A DNA stretch of 64,000 nt from Arachidicoccus ginsenosidivorans. GTDB lineage: Bacteria > Bacteroidota > Bacteroidia > Chitinophagales > Chitinophagaceae. The DNA is taken from assembly GCF_007971385.1 (NCBI RefSeq), contig NZ_CP042434.1, positions 992,001 to 1,056,000 of the forward strand, read 5' to 3'. Positions 37,774 to 46,491 of this stretch are shown piece by piece; the stretch's first letter is position 1; each line of letters starts with the position of its first letter. The notes under the pieces were generated by a model. That model was not told where the DNA came from, did no database searches, and saw only the letters and a list, made by a program, of their open reading frames with translations. The position numbers were made by a program, and so were the translations under genes.

Positions 37774-38823
37774 TTACTTGATTTTCTCAATCAGATACGT
37801 ACTGTCATCTAATTCTATCATATCCAGACCATTAGCTCTTGAAATATTTTGCAAAATGTGTTTGATTGATTGAGTTTTGGGAATTTTTGCAATAATATTC
37901 ATGTGCTGAATATCCGCTGGGGAATATTGAATCTCTACATTATATTGTAAGGCTAACTTGTCCAGCGCTTCTTGCATGGTTACATTATCAAGCGTGACTA
38001 TCTGAGATTGGCTTACACCTAATGACAGGTTTTTATTTAGATTTTTATCCTTAGTAGTCAGACGTTTATTAACAAAATTACTTGTGGTAATGAACTTATG
38101 TTGTTTTTTATAATAGCTAGTGGACATCCCAGGGCTTAAATAACAATAATTATTTTTATCACCCTCTCTATTATTTGAACGGACCATTACTTTCCCATCA
38201 TATAAAACAACAGTCACCTTATCCAGTTCTTCTTTTACATTAAAACGAGTTCCTAATGCTGTAGTGGCTACTTCACCACAAACGACTACAAAACTTCGGG
38301 ATGAATCATGGTGCGCTGTAAAAACGGCCTCTCCTTTCAAAAAAATCTCTCTTTTACGGTTGCTAAACTCAGGCAGATAAGTGATACTTGCACCACTTTT
38401 TGCATCTACCAGAGAACTGTCCGGCAATATCCAGTGTTCAATTCCTGTTGATGTGTTTGTTTTTGTAATTTTGGCTATGGCCATATTATGAACAGTCGCA
38501 CTATCTGGTAGGCCCTTTTCCCTCTTAAAAACTAACAAAAATAACAATATAGAGGCCGCAGCCATCCCAGATATCCACAACACTCGCCTGGAGCGCACTT
38601 TTTTGTTTTGATAAACTCCAGCATAAACGCTATTTAAGATATGATCTGACCTTTCCCTTTCAAGTGGGTCATTAAATTTATCCTCCATTAATATTGGATG
38701 CTCCTTGCAATACTGCTCAAAATAAGTTGGATGTTCATGCAGGTATTCCATGACAAGCTTCTCCTCTTGTTCAGAAAGCCCTCCTTCCACAAATCTTTTC
38801 ATTATCTCATCGTTCACCACCAT
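37774..38823 (-). CDS. FecR-family anti-sigma factor
   Basis: The product has 349 residues. The N-terminal anti-sigma part covers about 1-70, one TM segment (VLWISGMAAASILLFLLVF) about 78-97, and the periplasmic FecR domain about 115-215 (WILPDSSLVDAKSGASITY, FLKGEAVFTA). The C-terminal DUF4974/STN-like part is about 275-345 (NVTMQEALDKLALQYNVEI). It would relay the state of the SusC receptor to the ECF sigma factor, whose gene ends 10 bases upstream. Confidence 0.93.
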   Translation of the reverse strand: MVVNDEIMKRFVEGGLSEQEEKLVMEYLHEHPTYFEQYCKEHPILMEDKFNDPLERERSDHILNSVYAGVYQNKKVRSRRVLWISGMAAASILLFLLVFKREKGLPDSATVHNMAIAKITKTNTSTGIEHWILPDSSLVDAKSGASITYLPEFSNRKREIFLKGEAVFTAHHDSSRSFVVVCGEVATTALGTRFNVKEELDKVTVVLYDGKVMVRSNNREGDKNNYCYLSPGMSTSYYKKQHKFITTSNFVNKRLTTKDKNLNKNLSLGVSQSQIVTLDNVTMQEALDKLALQYNVEIQYSPADIQHMNIIAKIPKTQSIKHILQNISRANGLDMIELDDSTYLIEKIK

Positions 38824-38833
38824 TATGTCCTTA

Positions 38834-39400
38834 TTAAAATTTGAAGAGGTTGGCTATAATAATTAAAAAAACTGACAAAAAATGAGAAAAGAAAGGTCTT
38901 ATATACTTCAATGCTAAGTTAATATGATTCTCAACAGTCTTTGGGGAAATAGACAATTTATTGGCTATTTCTTTATGACTCATTTCCTCAAATCTGCTCA
39001 TCCTGAACACTTCTCTTCTAGTTGGTGGCAAACTTTCAATCAAGTTATTTAGCTTTTGCTGCGTTTCCTTTAAAAACAACAAAGGCAGCACTTGTGCAGA
39101 TTCCAGTTCATGTGTTCCTTCCCCAAAAACCATTAAATGATTTTTCCTTTCATACTTGCGAATCATATCTATTAAGGTCGTATTCGCAATCTGAAATATC
39201 AACGCTACCATTTCTATATGCCCAGGTAATGACATTCGCCGTTCCCAGATTTTAATGAAAGTAAGCTGCACTACTTCTTCGGCCATATATTCAGACTTTG
39301 TTTTGCCATAAATATAATTATATACCCTATGATGGTAGGTATCAAATATCTTTCTAAATACAGGTAAGCCTTCTTGCTGCAATTGGTTGACCAAATCCAT
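38834..39400 (-). CDS. ECF sigma-70 factor paired with FecR
   Basis: The 188-residue ECF sigma has region 2 (YHHRVYNYIYGKTKSEYMAEE, then FIKIWERR) and region 4 (LPPTRREVFRMSRFEEMSHKEIANKLSISPKTVENHI), a standard Bacteroidota SusCD regulator. The C-terminal hydrophobic tail FLSVFLIIIANLFKF is a common but unexplained trait of this group. With FecR it should form a trans-envelope switch that turns on the downstream uptake genes. Confidence 0.93.
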   Translation of the reverse strand: MDLVNQLQQEGLPVFRKIFDTYHHRVYNYIYGKTKSEYMAEEVVQLTFIKIWERRMSLPGHIEMVALIFQIANTTLIDMIRKYERKNHLMVFGEGTHELESAQVLPLLFLKETQQKLNNLIESLPPTRREVFRMSRFEEMSHKEIANKLSISPKTVENHINLALKYIRPFFSHFLSVFLIIIANLFKF

Positions 39401-39543
39401 ACAACATTATTTTGGGTTCAAAGGGTTGATAAGCATCTGTTAAAGATATTGCTTTTATTTTAACACCCAAATAAATTTATTAATATTTTGATATTCCCCT
39501 AAATAATTTCAATCACCGCCTTTCTGGCAAAATATATTTACTG

Positions 39544-39598
39544 AAAAAAGCGTAAGAATTATAACCCGTTTATATTCAGATCATTTCCCTACGCTTTT
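39544..39598 (-). terminator. Terminator of the haem-uptake operon
   Basis: AAAAGCGTA (39546-39554) pairs with TACGCTTTT (39590-39598). On the minus strand the stem is followed by a T-run. It begins about 33 bases after the DUF6607 stop codon. The loop is long (35 bases), which weakens the call. Confidence 0.5.
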
Positions 39599-39630
39599 GT
39601 TCTATAAATATTGAATCCCGAACGAATTGG

Positions 39631-40569
39631 CTACAAGCTTTGTGGTGTACTTACGTATTTGTCCAATAATTGACGAATCATTGCCTTCTGATCATTGCTT
39701 TTTGTTGTTGAAAGGGTATTTTCCAGCTCATCCAAGGCTTCATAAAGCCTTTTACCGTCCACCTTACCTTTCAGTTGCACAAAACTGGCCTTTTCTAATA
39801 TATCATCCCATCCACCGTGAACGTTTGACCAAAAGGCAGCCTTTTCAGGTGTCCAGAATGTTTTGGCCGCAGCGCAGTCTACCTCAGGCAACCGCACATA
39901 ATCATTATAGCCTTTTTCTTCAGCAAGAATGCTATCCGGCTGGTTATCCACACGAATTACCTTTTTATTATCCTGCTCATGGGTATACCCCTTTTCAGTA
40001 ACCACCAACCGATTGGTCCTGTTCATGACATTATAATCCTTACGGGTGGTATATTCTCTTCTGGGAAGGGGGGCGTCTGTCGTATTCAGCCAGAAAGTCT
40101 GGTTATTCAAATCAACCCATTTTCCGGCGCCCATGTACCTGGGCGCATCTGTTACTTCCCATACCGATTGTGTCCAGGTGCCTTTTACTTCATTAGGTGA
40201 CAATTTTACCTTCTTCCAGGTGTGATCCTTAATATATTCCCAGCGCACCGTCTGTTCATAATTCCAGTCTTCGCGCCAGTGTTTAATAACCGTACCGCCC
40301 GGTACCACCAAAATATGCTGAATCACTACCCTTTTTGGTGTTTTAATAATGGGCAGCTCATATTCAGTTACCGGCCGATTATCCCTTGGATGGGACTTGA
40401 ACGTATTATTGGTATCATTGGTAAAAGTCTCTGCATAGTTAAAGGTTACAGCAAAACAGCCGCATAGTTTGTCTATTGAAGCTTTATCCTGAGACGTTTG
40501 TGCATGCCCGGCAATAAGTCCTGCCGGTACTGCGATTAATAAGGGAAATATTTTTTTATAAAAATGCAT
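39631..40569 (-). CDS. DUF6607 family secreted protein
   Basis: The start at 40569 (MHFYKKIFPLLIAVPAGLIAGHAQ) gives a clean signal peptide; an upstream ATG at 40614 would add 15 residues. The mature part begins DKASIDKLCGCFAVTFNYAETF and is rich in Trp and charged residues (HILVVPGGTVIKHWREDWNYEQTVRWEY). DUF6607 genes usually accompany HmuY-like genes, and here the HmuY gene lies directly upstream. A role in haem acquisition is inferred from that linkage. No enzymatic motif is seen. Confidence 0.84.
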   Translation of the reverse strand: MHFYKKIFPLLIAVPAGLIAGHAQTSQDKASIDKLCGCFAVTFNYAETFTNDTNNTFKSHPRDNRPVTEYELPIIKTPKRVVIQHILVVPGGTVIKHWREDWNYEQTVRWEYIKDHTWKKVKLSPNEVKGTWTQSVWEVTDAPRYMGAGKWVDLNNQTFWLNTTDAPLPRREYTTRKDYNVMNRTNRLVVTEKGYTHEQDNKKVIRVDNQPDSILAEEKGYNDYVRLPEVDCAAAKTFWTPEKAAFWSNVHGGWDDILEKASFVQLKGKVDGKRLYEALDELENTLSTTKSNDQKAMIRQLLDKYVSTPQSL

Positions 40570-40625
40570 AATAATAAAATTTTTAGATGATTTAATTGCT
40601 TTATATATATTCAAAATTGTACATG

Positions 40626-42044
40626 TTATTCAGCTGCTTTCACAAGGGCGTATTCAATATTGGGATAACCCCTGGTGCCGCCGTCCTGACTGGTAAAATT
40701 ATTGAAGCGTAGTTTATAATAATTACCGATAGGGTCCTTGATGATAAAATAGCGGTCGGTATAAACACCTATAGAGGTTCCTGTGGTTGCACGCCAGTTT
40801 TCCCCAATAGCATCTCTTTGTCCACTAAAGCTAAGACCACTTAGGTTTGAAGCGGTAAAAGCGTCATACTTAACTGCCTCAGTTTTCACCTCAGCTGCCT
40901 GTACACCGTCCCGGTTATTGATGAAAACCAGATCAGAGAATGGATAATAAATCGTGCTGCCTTCATTGCCCGTATAATAAGCACCTACTCCCCACTGAAA
41001 ATCCCATTTATTTTTAGCAGGTTCTACATTTACTTGACTGCCGCCGTCCAGGGTCACATAAGAAAAATTATGCGTATCTTCTTTGGGTATATCTACCGTT
41101 TTGAAAGTAGCATCAGCAATTTTAGCATATTGCAGCTGATAGCCCTCATCCTTTTGAATAATACGGATTTTCATCCAGTCTCTTTTGCCATCCGTATGGG
41201 CCGCTGCTTCCCCTCTGTTGAGGATATACACTTTATTGCCCCCCGGATCAGTAGAGATGGCACTGATCACTGTTTTGGTTAAGTCTCCACCAAAATCATC
41301 TACTCTTGCTAAATCTGCAGCAGTAAAAGTACTTGTAAGTACAATACCGGCGGTATCTGCGGCAGTCACCTGACTCAGATCCGTCTTGTCAATAGCCACT
41401 GCCATTGCATCTGGCAAGGTATTATTAAGGACCACCCTAAAATCATCTCCATTAAAAAAGCCCAGGTCCCAGCTCATTCGTTTTACAGCTGTCTGCTTAT
41501 TAGCGCTCAGGTCAACAAATACCACATTTTCTGCAGCACTACCGCCCTCACCTCCGTTTAATTTCATGGTACTCCCTTCAGAAACAATGGCTGAGAATAC
41601 CACATTTAAAGAGTCATTGGCTCCTAAGACCAATGATGACCCAACTGAGCTAATGGCAAATCCCAATGACTCATCACCATCCAAATGCACTCCGGCCTTC
41701 TTAGTGACTGTAAATACTGCTTCCTGCGCTCCTTGTTCAAAAGGTATTCTAATCACGCCAGCAGATACAGCCGGATCGGTTTCGTATTGATCCCCATACG
41801 CTACTCCGTTTTCTTTCAATTGTAATTCTACTATTCCAGCAGCGTCCGCCGCTCTGGATAATTCTAAGTGTACTTCTACTTTGGATTCATCGGCACTGAA
41901 ACCAATCTTACTGGACTCAAACTGAATCTGGTTGGCCGCTACAGGCGGATCATCTTTCTTACAGGCACTAAGTGTTACGATAATCGCACCCAATAGCAGT
42001 ACTGCCTGTTTCAATGTACTTGATTTAAGTATTAATTTTTGCAT
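40626..42044 (-). CDS. HmuY-like haem-binding lipoprotein with extra N-terminal domain
   Basis: The 472-residue lipoprotein (lipobox VTLSAC, Cys about residue 28) is about twice the size of classical HmuY. Residues about 38-155 look like a Calx-beta-like module (FSADESKVEVHLELSRAADAAG ... LGFAISSVG). From about 185 the HmuY part follows (RMSWDLGFFNGDDFRVVLNN, SYVTLDGGSQVNVEPAKNKWDFQW, NYYKLRFNNF). HmuY binds haem at the surface and hands it to HmuR. It lies between the receptor and DUF6607 genes, with short gaps on both sides. Confidence 0.86.
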   Translation of the reverse strand: MQKLILKSSTLKQAVLLLGAIIVTLSACKKDDPPVAANQIQFESSKIGFSADESKVEVHLELSRAADAAGIVELQLKENGVAYGDQYETDPAVSAGVIRIPFEQGAQEAVFTVTKKAGVHLDGDESLGFAISSVGSSLVLGANDSLNVVFSAIVSEGSTMKLNGGEGGSAAENVVFVDLSANKQTAVKRMSWDLGFFNGDDFRVVLNNTLPDAMAVAIDKTDLSQVTAADTAGIVLTSTFTAADLARVDDFGGDLTKTVISAISTDPGGNKVYILNRGEAAAHTDGKRDWMKIRIIQKDEGYQLQYAKIADATFKTVDIPKEDTHNFSYVTLDGGSQVNVEPAKNKWDFQWGVGAYYTGNEGSTIYYPFSDLVFINNRDGVQAAEVKTEAVKYDAFTASNLSGLSFSGQRDAIGENWRATTGTSIGVYTDRYFIIKDPIGNYYKLRFNNFTSQDGGTRGYPNIEYALVKAAE

Positions 42045-42104
42045 TATAATTGATTTTACGTGAAAATTTTAAATAGAAATAGATGAGGTTTTGATTATTA
42101 TCCG

Positions 42105-44462
42105 TTAAGGCCAGTGCCAATGGACCGCTACAAAATAGCTTCGGCCATAGCTGAGCGGCAATGGGCCACCCGTACTATGCGCCTCTGCGCCCCCCATACT
42201 GGTATTATTTATATCGGTTATATCAAAAATATTTTTCACCCCAACGCTGAGTTTAAGGCTTTTGATTAAAGATTTGGAGAGGGAGAAGTCCAGCCAATTA
42301 AATGAAGCGGTTTTGGCTAAATATGCCTGTTGCTTCCCATTGATTTCATCAATCTCATACTGAGACAGGGTGCCTGTAAATTTATATTGCATAGAAAGTT
42401 CCAGTTTGGGACGGGCAAAAGTGTAATCAAGATCTGCACTTAATTCAGGCGACCAGATAAACGTTGGCAAATGACCGTCTTTATAATCTTCGTCATCCAC
42501 ATAAGTATTGTATTTGGCGATATAGGAGAAACCAAGTCCGGCATGCAGACCCTCTTTTTGCAGGCTTCCATGAAGGGATGTTCCTAAGGTTTTATATTTA
42601 GCCAGATTAATATAAGAATAAACATTGGTACCTAAAGCAGGATCAATCGCTAGTTCAATGCGGTTGCGATAATCGCTATAAAAAATATTCCAATCGGCTG
42701 TATACTGTATGCCTTCGGCTGGGAAACGATGCCAGCTAAGGGACGCAGCATAAGCATGTGCATATTCTGCTTTTAGATTTTCATTGCCTTTAATGGAGTG
42801 ATTGGCGTCAAAAAACCAGAAATATAATTCTCTGAGTGCAGGGGCCCTAAATCCTCTTGCATAGGATAAGCGAACGGATAGATCATGGCTTAAATTAAAT
42901 TTAGCATTGAGCGCAGGGATCACCGGTGGCGCATCGTAAATAGAATTCTTACTAAAGCGAAGGCCAGGTCTAATAGCCATCCAACTAGTTGGCTTATAAT
43001 CACCAGATAAGAACAGTGAATAGTTATCGATGCTTGGTTCTCCTTCTATTCTGGGACCTGAGCCTTTCTCATGAGCAAGTTCTATCCCGGTTAAAATTTC
43101 CAGTCGTTCACTCATCCTGCGATGCCCGGTTATCCGCACAAATCCGCTATTAAAATCTGATTTTTCCTGCAACGCCGGGTCCGGAATCAAATTACGCACA
43201 CTAGTCTCCGTATTAAATGTCGTTGTACGCGTCCGCCTGCTATAGCCTTGATAGGATCCATCCAGATTAAAATGCCAGTCCGTTTTGGGTGTCCAGCTCA
43301 GATTAACCAGTTCGGTCGTTCGATCTGTCAGGTATTCCTTATCTGTGGCCGTGGACGTATTGGGGTTCACTTCTCCATAAGACCAAATATCTTCCTGCAG
43401 GTACTGATAACGGTACCAACCCGTCCATTTTTTCCCCTGAAAACCAACGCGACCACTGGCTAGCCATTGCTCTTTGGGTAACCAATCTTTGGTCCGTTTG
43501 CCGGCATTTTCTTTTTTCTGCCAGCGCCCAAAATTATTCCTTGTCAGGGAGCCATCTGCAAACACCTTTCCTTTTTGCCAGTGCATCGACAAGTTTCCAT
43601 TATGTTGTCCCTGCTTATCAAATAACTGATACTGTTTTCCGGCTGTTTGTTCCAGCAGATTCAAATCTATTCCAAGCCGACCAAGCTTCGGCACTTTCAA
43701 AGCGCTTGTATCAACTGCCTGCCGCCTGGTGATGATATTAATCACTCCAGCCAACGCATCAGCACCATACATAACAGACAATGGGCCTTCTACAATCTCA
43801 ATTCGTTCTATATTATGCAGATCAATCTGGCTTAAGCTATTTCTGGTGGCGCCTCTATCTAATAGTGGCACACCGTCCAGTAACACTTTAATATTCTCGC
43901 CACTCATACCTAGCAGCGAAATATCCGTTTCGCCTAAAGTCTGGTCGGTAGATAATCGAACCCCCGTTATCGTTCTAAGTACATCTAATACATCTGCAGC
44001 ATGCCGGCGTTCAATAGCCTTATGGTCAATTACCCGAACCCTGTAGATGGATTTTTGTAATCCTACGGGCTCAATCGTACCTGTGACCACGACTTGCTGC
44101 AACTTAGACGCAAAAGAAATTAATTGGATATGCAACTTCGTGGTTGCCTTATTTAGATCTATCTGCTGATAAACGCTCCTATAACCTGCTTTTGAGAGGG
44201 CCAGTGTAACACGTTGCTTTTTCAAACCATTAAATACAAAGCGCCCAGCTTCGTCAGTTGTATTGAATAGCGTCCCATTAGGCGCAGTTAATTTCACCTG
44301 CACACCAGATAAAGGTCGCGTGGCAGAATCGTATACAATCCCTGTTAGAACGACGGAAGAATCAGCTATGACAACAGATTTAGCCAACAGGGTCTCCTTC
44401 CCTATAATCATATATAGAAAGACAATTAATAATAATCGCATGCCTGATCCAGCCTGATTCAT
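42105..44462 (-). CDS. TonB-dependent receptor, haem (HmuR-like) type
   Basis: The product has 785 residues. The N-terminus has a signal peptide (about 1-28), a carboxypeptidase-like domain (GIVYDSATRPLSGVQVKL) and a plug with VVVTGTIEP, then VLLDGVPLLDRG and IVEGPLSVMYGADALAGVINII. A 22-strand barrel follows. FRAP near residue 537 and NENL near 558 resemble the FRAP/NPNL haem-transport box. With the adjacent HmuY gene this makes a haem or haemoprotein receptor likely. It is the first gene of the set. Confidence 0.88.
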   Translation of the reverse strand: MNQAGSGMRLLLIVFLYMIIGKETLLAKSVVIADSSVVLTGIVYDSATRPLSGVQVKLTAPNGTLFNTTDEAGRFVFNGLKKQRVTLALSKAGYRSVYQQIDLNKATTKLHIQLISFASKLQQVVVTGTIEPVGLQKSIYRVRVIDHKAIERRHAADVLDVLRTITGVRLSTDQTLGETDISLLGMSGENIKVLLDGVPLLDRGATRNSLSQIDLHNIERIEIVEGPLSVMYGADALAGVINIITRRQAVDTSALKVPKLGRLGIDLNLLEQTAGKQYQLFDKQGQHNGNLSMHWQKGKVFADGSLTRNNFGRWQKKENAGKRTKDWLPKEQWLASGRVGFQGKKWTGWYRYQYLQEDIWSYGEVNPNTSTATDKEYLTDRTTELVNLSWTPKTDWHFNLDGSYQGYSRRTRTTTFNTETSVRNLIPDPALQEKSDFNSGFVRITGHRRMSERLEILTGIELAHEKGSGPRIEGEPSIDNYSLFLSGDYKPTSWMAIRPGLRFSKNSIYDAPPVIPALNAKFNLSHDLSVRLSYARGFRAPALRELYFWFFDANHSIKGNENLKAEYAHAYAASLSWHRFPAEGIQYTADWNIFYSDYRNRIELAIDPALGTNVYSYINLAKYKTLGTSLHGSLQKEGLHAGLGFSYIAKYNTYVDDEDYKDGHLPTFIWSPELSADLDYTFARPKLELSMQYKFTGTLSQYEIDEINGKQQAYLAKTASFNWLDFSLSKSLIKSLKLSVGVKNIFDITDINNTSMGGAEAHSTGGPLPLSYGRSYFVAVHWHWP

Positions 44463-44643
44463 AAAATAATATTTCGGCTGCGAAGTTGGTGCTAATTAAC
44501 TTTCTTTATTTACCGAAAAAGGAAAATAACTGTCGCAATCAGGAAATCTTATAATGGCTTCTGCCAACACTGAAAATAATTCAGCACAATAACGACTATA
44601 AATTCCCATGACAGATCTCCTAATAAATAACCCCGCTTAAAAC

Positions 44644-44689
44644 AAGTATCCTTCTGTAAAGAAATATATTTCTCCACAGAAGGATACTT
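44644..44689 (-). terminator. Terminator after the sulfatase gene
   Basis: AAGTATCCTTCTGT pairs with ACAGAAGGATACTT (14 bp), with an inner GAAATATATTTC palindrome. On the minus strand GTTTT follows. It starts about 50 bases after the sulfatase stop codon. Confidence 0.75.
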
Positions 44690-44736
44690 ATAAAATGAAA
44701 TATGGTCTTATGCTGTTACCCTTTTCGGTTGGCCAT

Positions 44737-46265
44737 TTATTCCAATTCCTTTTTAATCGCCTCCAGACGCGTCTGCAACGCTTTAACTTTTTTTGGATAC
44801 TTTTCTGCGAGGTTTTCAGATTCTGAAGGGTCATTTACCAGATGGTATAATTGCGGTTTTTCACTATAGCCTGATGCTATATCCACCCCGGATAAAACAG
44901 CGGGGCCTTTATGCGGTTCAATAAATTTCCAGCCGTCTTTGACGATGGACAGCGTCATATTTGCGGCCTGTTCTACAATCTCTGAACGTGACTTTTCAGA
45001 TTTTCCCAGTAAAGTCCCCAGATAATCCTTGCTATCAGTAAACTGATCTGTCGGTAATTTCTGGCCCAAAAGTGCGGCAAAACTGGCCATCAGATCCATC
45101 TGGCTAAATAAGGCATTTGTTTGCTTGGGTTTTACCTTTCCTTTCCAATAAACAACAAAAGGAATCCGGGTACCTCCTTCCAGTGCGCTGTACTTGCCCC
45201 CTCTGAACGGCCCTGCCGGTTTATAGTGTTCCGTTTTTGCAGTTTCTACCGCCTGATCCAGATAGCCATCATTTAATACGGGGCCGTTATCACTGGAAAA
45301 AATTATCAGGGTATTGTCTAATATCCCTCTGTCCTTTAACGCCTGGATAATAACCCCCACGCTGTGATCCATCTCCAGGATCACATCACCTCTGTATCCT
45401 AGTTTACTCTTTCCTTTGAACATGGTAGCCGGCATCCGGGGAACATGGATATTTTGAATGGCATAATAAAGAAAAAATGGCTTTTTAGCAGCCAGACTCC
45501 GGTCTATAAAATCAATTGATTTTGTGTTGAATGTCCCCCTAATTCTTCATCCGTCCAGGTAGCTCTTTTGCCACCTGTCATAAAACCGATGCGCCCAATA
45601 CCATTTGTTATATGTCCTGAATGTCCCTGATGTGGATCACTTTGAACTTTCAGCATTTCAGGATGCTGTTTTCCGGTCAGCTCTCCTGCAAACTGTTTAT
45701 TATAACTGACTTCTATAGGATCCTGAGGATCCAGTCCAACCACTTTTTGATTCTCCATAAAAACTGTGGGTGTTCTGTCGGCGGTGGCAGGAAAAATAAA
45801 AGAATAATCAAAACCTACTTCTCTGGGTCCTGGTTTAACTTCATGATTCCAGTCAATGGGAAACTTTTCTCCTAATCCCAAATGCCATTTGCCAACAGCC
45901 CCTGTCAGATACCCAGCCTGTTGGAAGATTTTAGGCAAGGTCATAATATCTGTAGGAATCACCAGATTGGCATTACCAGGAAGAATATTTGTCCCTTTTT
46001 TGCGCCAGGCATACCTACCTGAGAGAATAGAAAACCTGGAAGGTGTACAGGTGGATGCTGTACAATGTGCATCCGTAAACTGTCTTCCATTTGCTGCCAG
46101 GTAATCAATATTGGGGGTAGCAATTGCCGAAGCACCATAACAACTTAAGTCACCATACCCCAGGTCATCTGTGTACAAAATAAGCACATTGGGCCTTTGC
46201 TGAGCAAAAGATTTCAAAACAGCTAAAGCTAAAAAGCAAATTAAGATTAGTTTAATGGATTTCAT
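44737..46265 (-). CDS. Secreted sulfatase (one-base frameshift near 45537)
   Basis: This type I sulfatase has a signal peptide (about 1-21, ending KSFAQQ). RPNVLILYTDDLGYGDLSCYG supplies metal ligands, and CTPSR at residues 73-77 is the formylglycine site (Cys 73). GAVGKWHLG and FSSDNGP follow. The frame breaks at a run of five C (45535-45539 on +). A sixth restores DEELGGTFNTKSIDFIDRSL and a 509-residue enzyme. No maturase is adjacent, so maturation would rely on one elsewhere. Substrate (a sulfated glycan or other ester) is unknown. Confidence 0.88.
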
Positions 46266-46416
46266 CTTGAAAAATTGTTTGATTTAGGCGTAGAAATAAA
46301 ACCTATCTTATTCAAAACTAATAAATTTCCTCTACCCTTTAAAATTATTGCATACTTATTATGTAATACATTTGAAGTATGCCTATTTTTAATATCCACC
46401 CTGAATCAAAACAAAA

Positions 46417-46450
46417 ATGCCACACTTAATTTATTAGGTAAGTGTGGCAT
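46417..46450 (-). terminator. Terminator after the DUF6600 gene
   Basis: ATGCCACACTTA (46417-46428) pairs with TAAGTGTGGCAT (46439-46450). On the minus strand TTTTTGTTTT follows directly, a classic intrinsic terminator 42 bases after the stop codon. Confidence 0.85.
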
Positions 46451-46491
46451 GAAAGGAGAAAATCCTTTATTAAAATATAAACCATTGCAGT

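Noticed and set aside
29943..44462. A genomic island bounded by repeats or att sites
   Set aside because: The import loci are accessory in nature, but no direct repeats, tRNA-end duplication, integrase or transposase was found at either edge.
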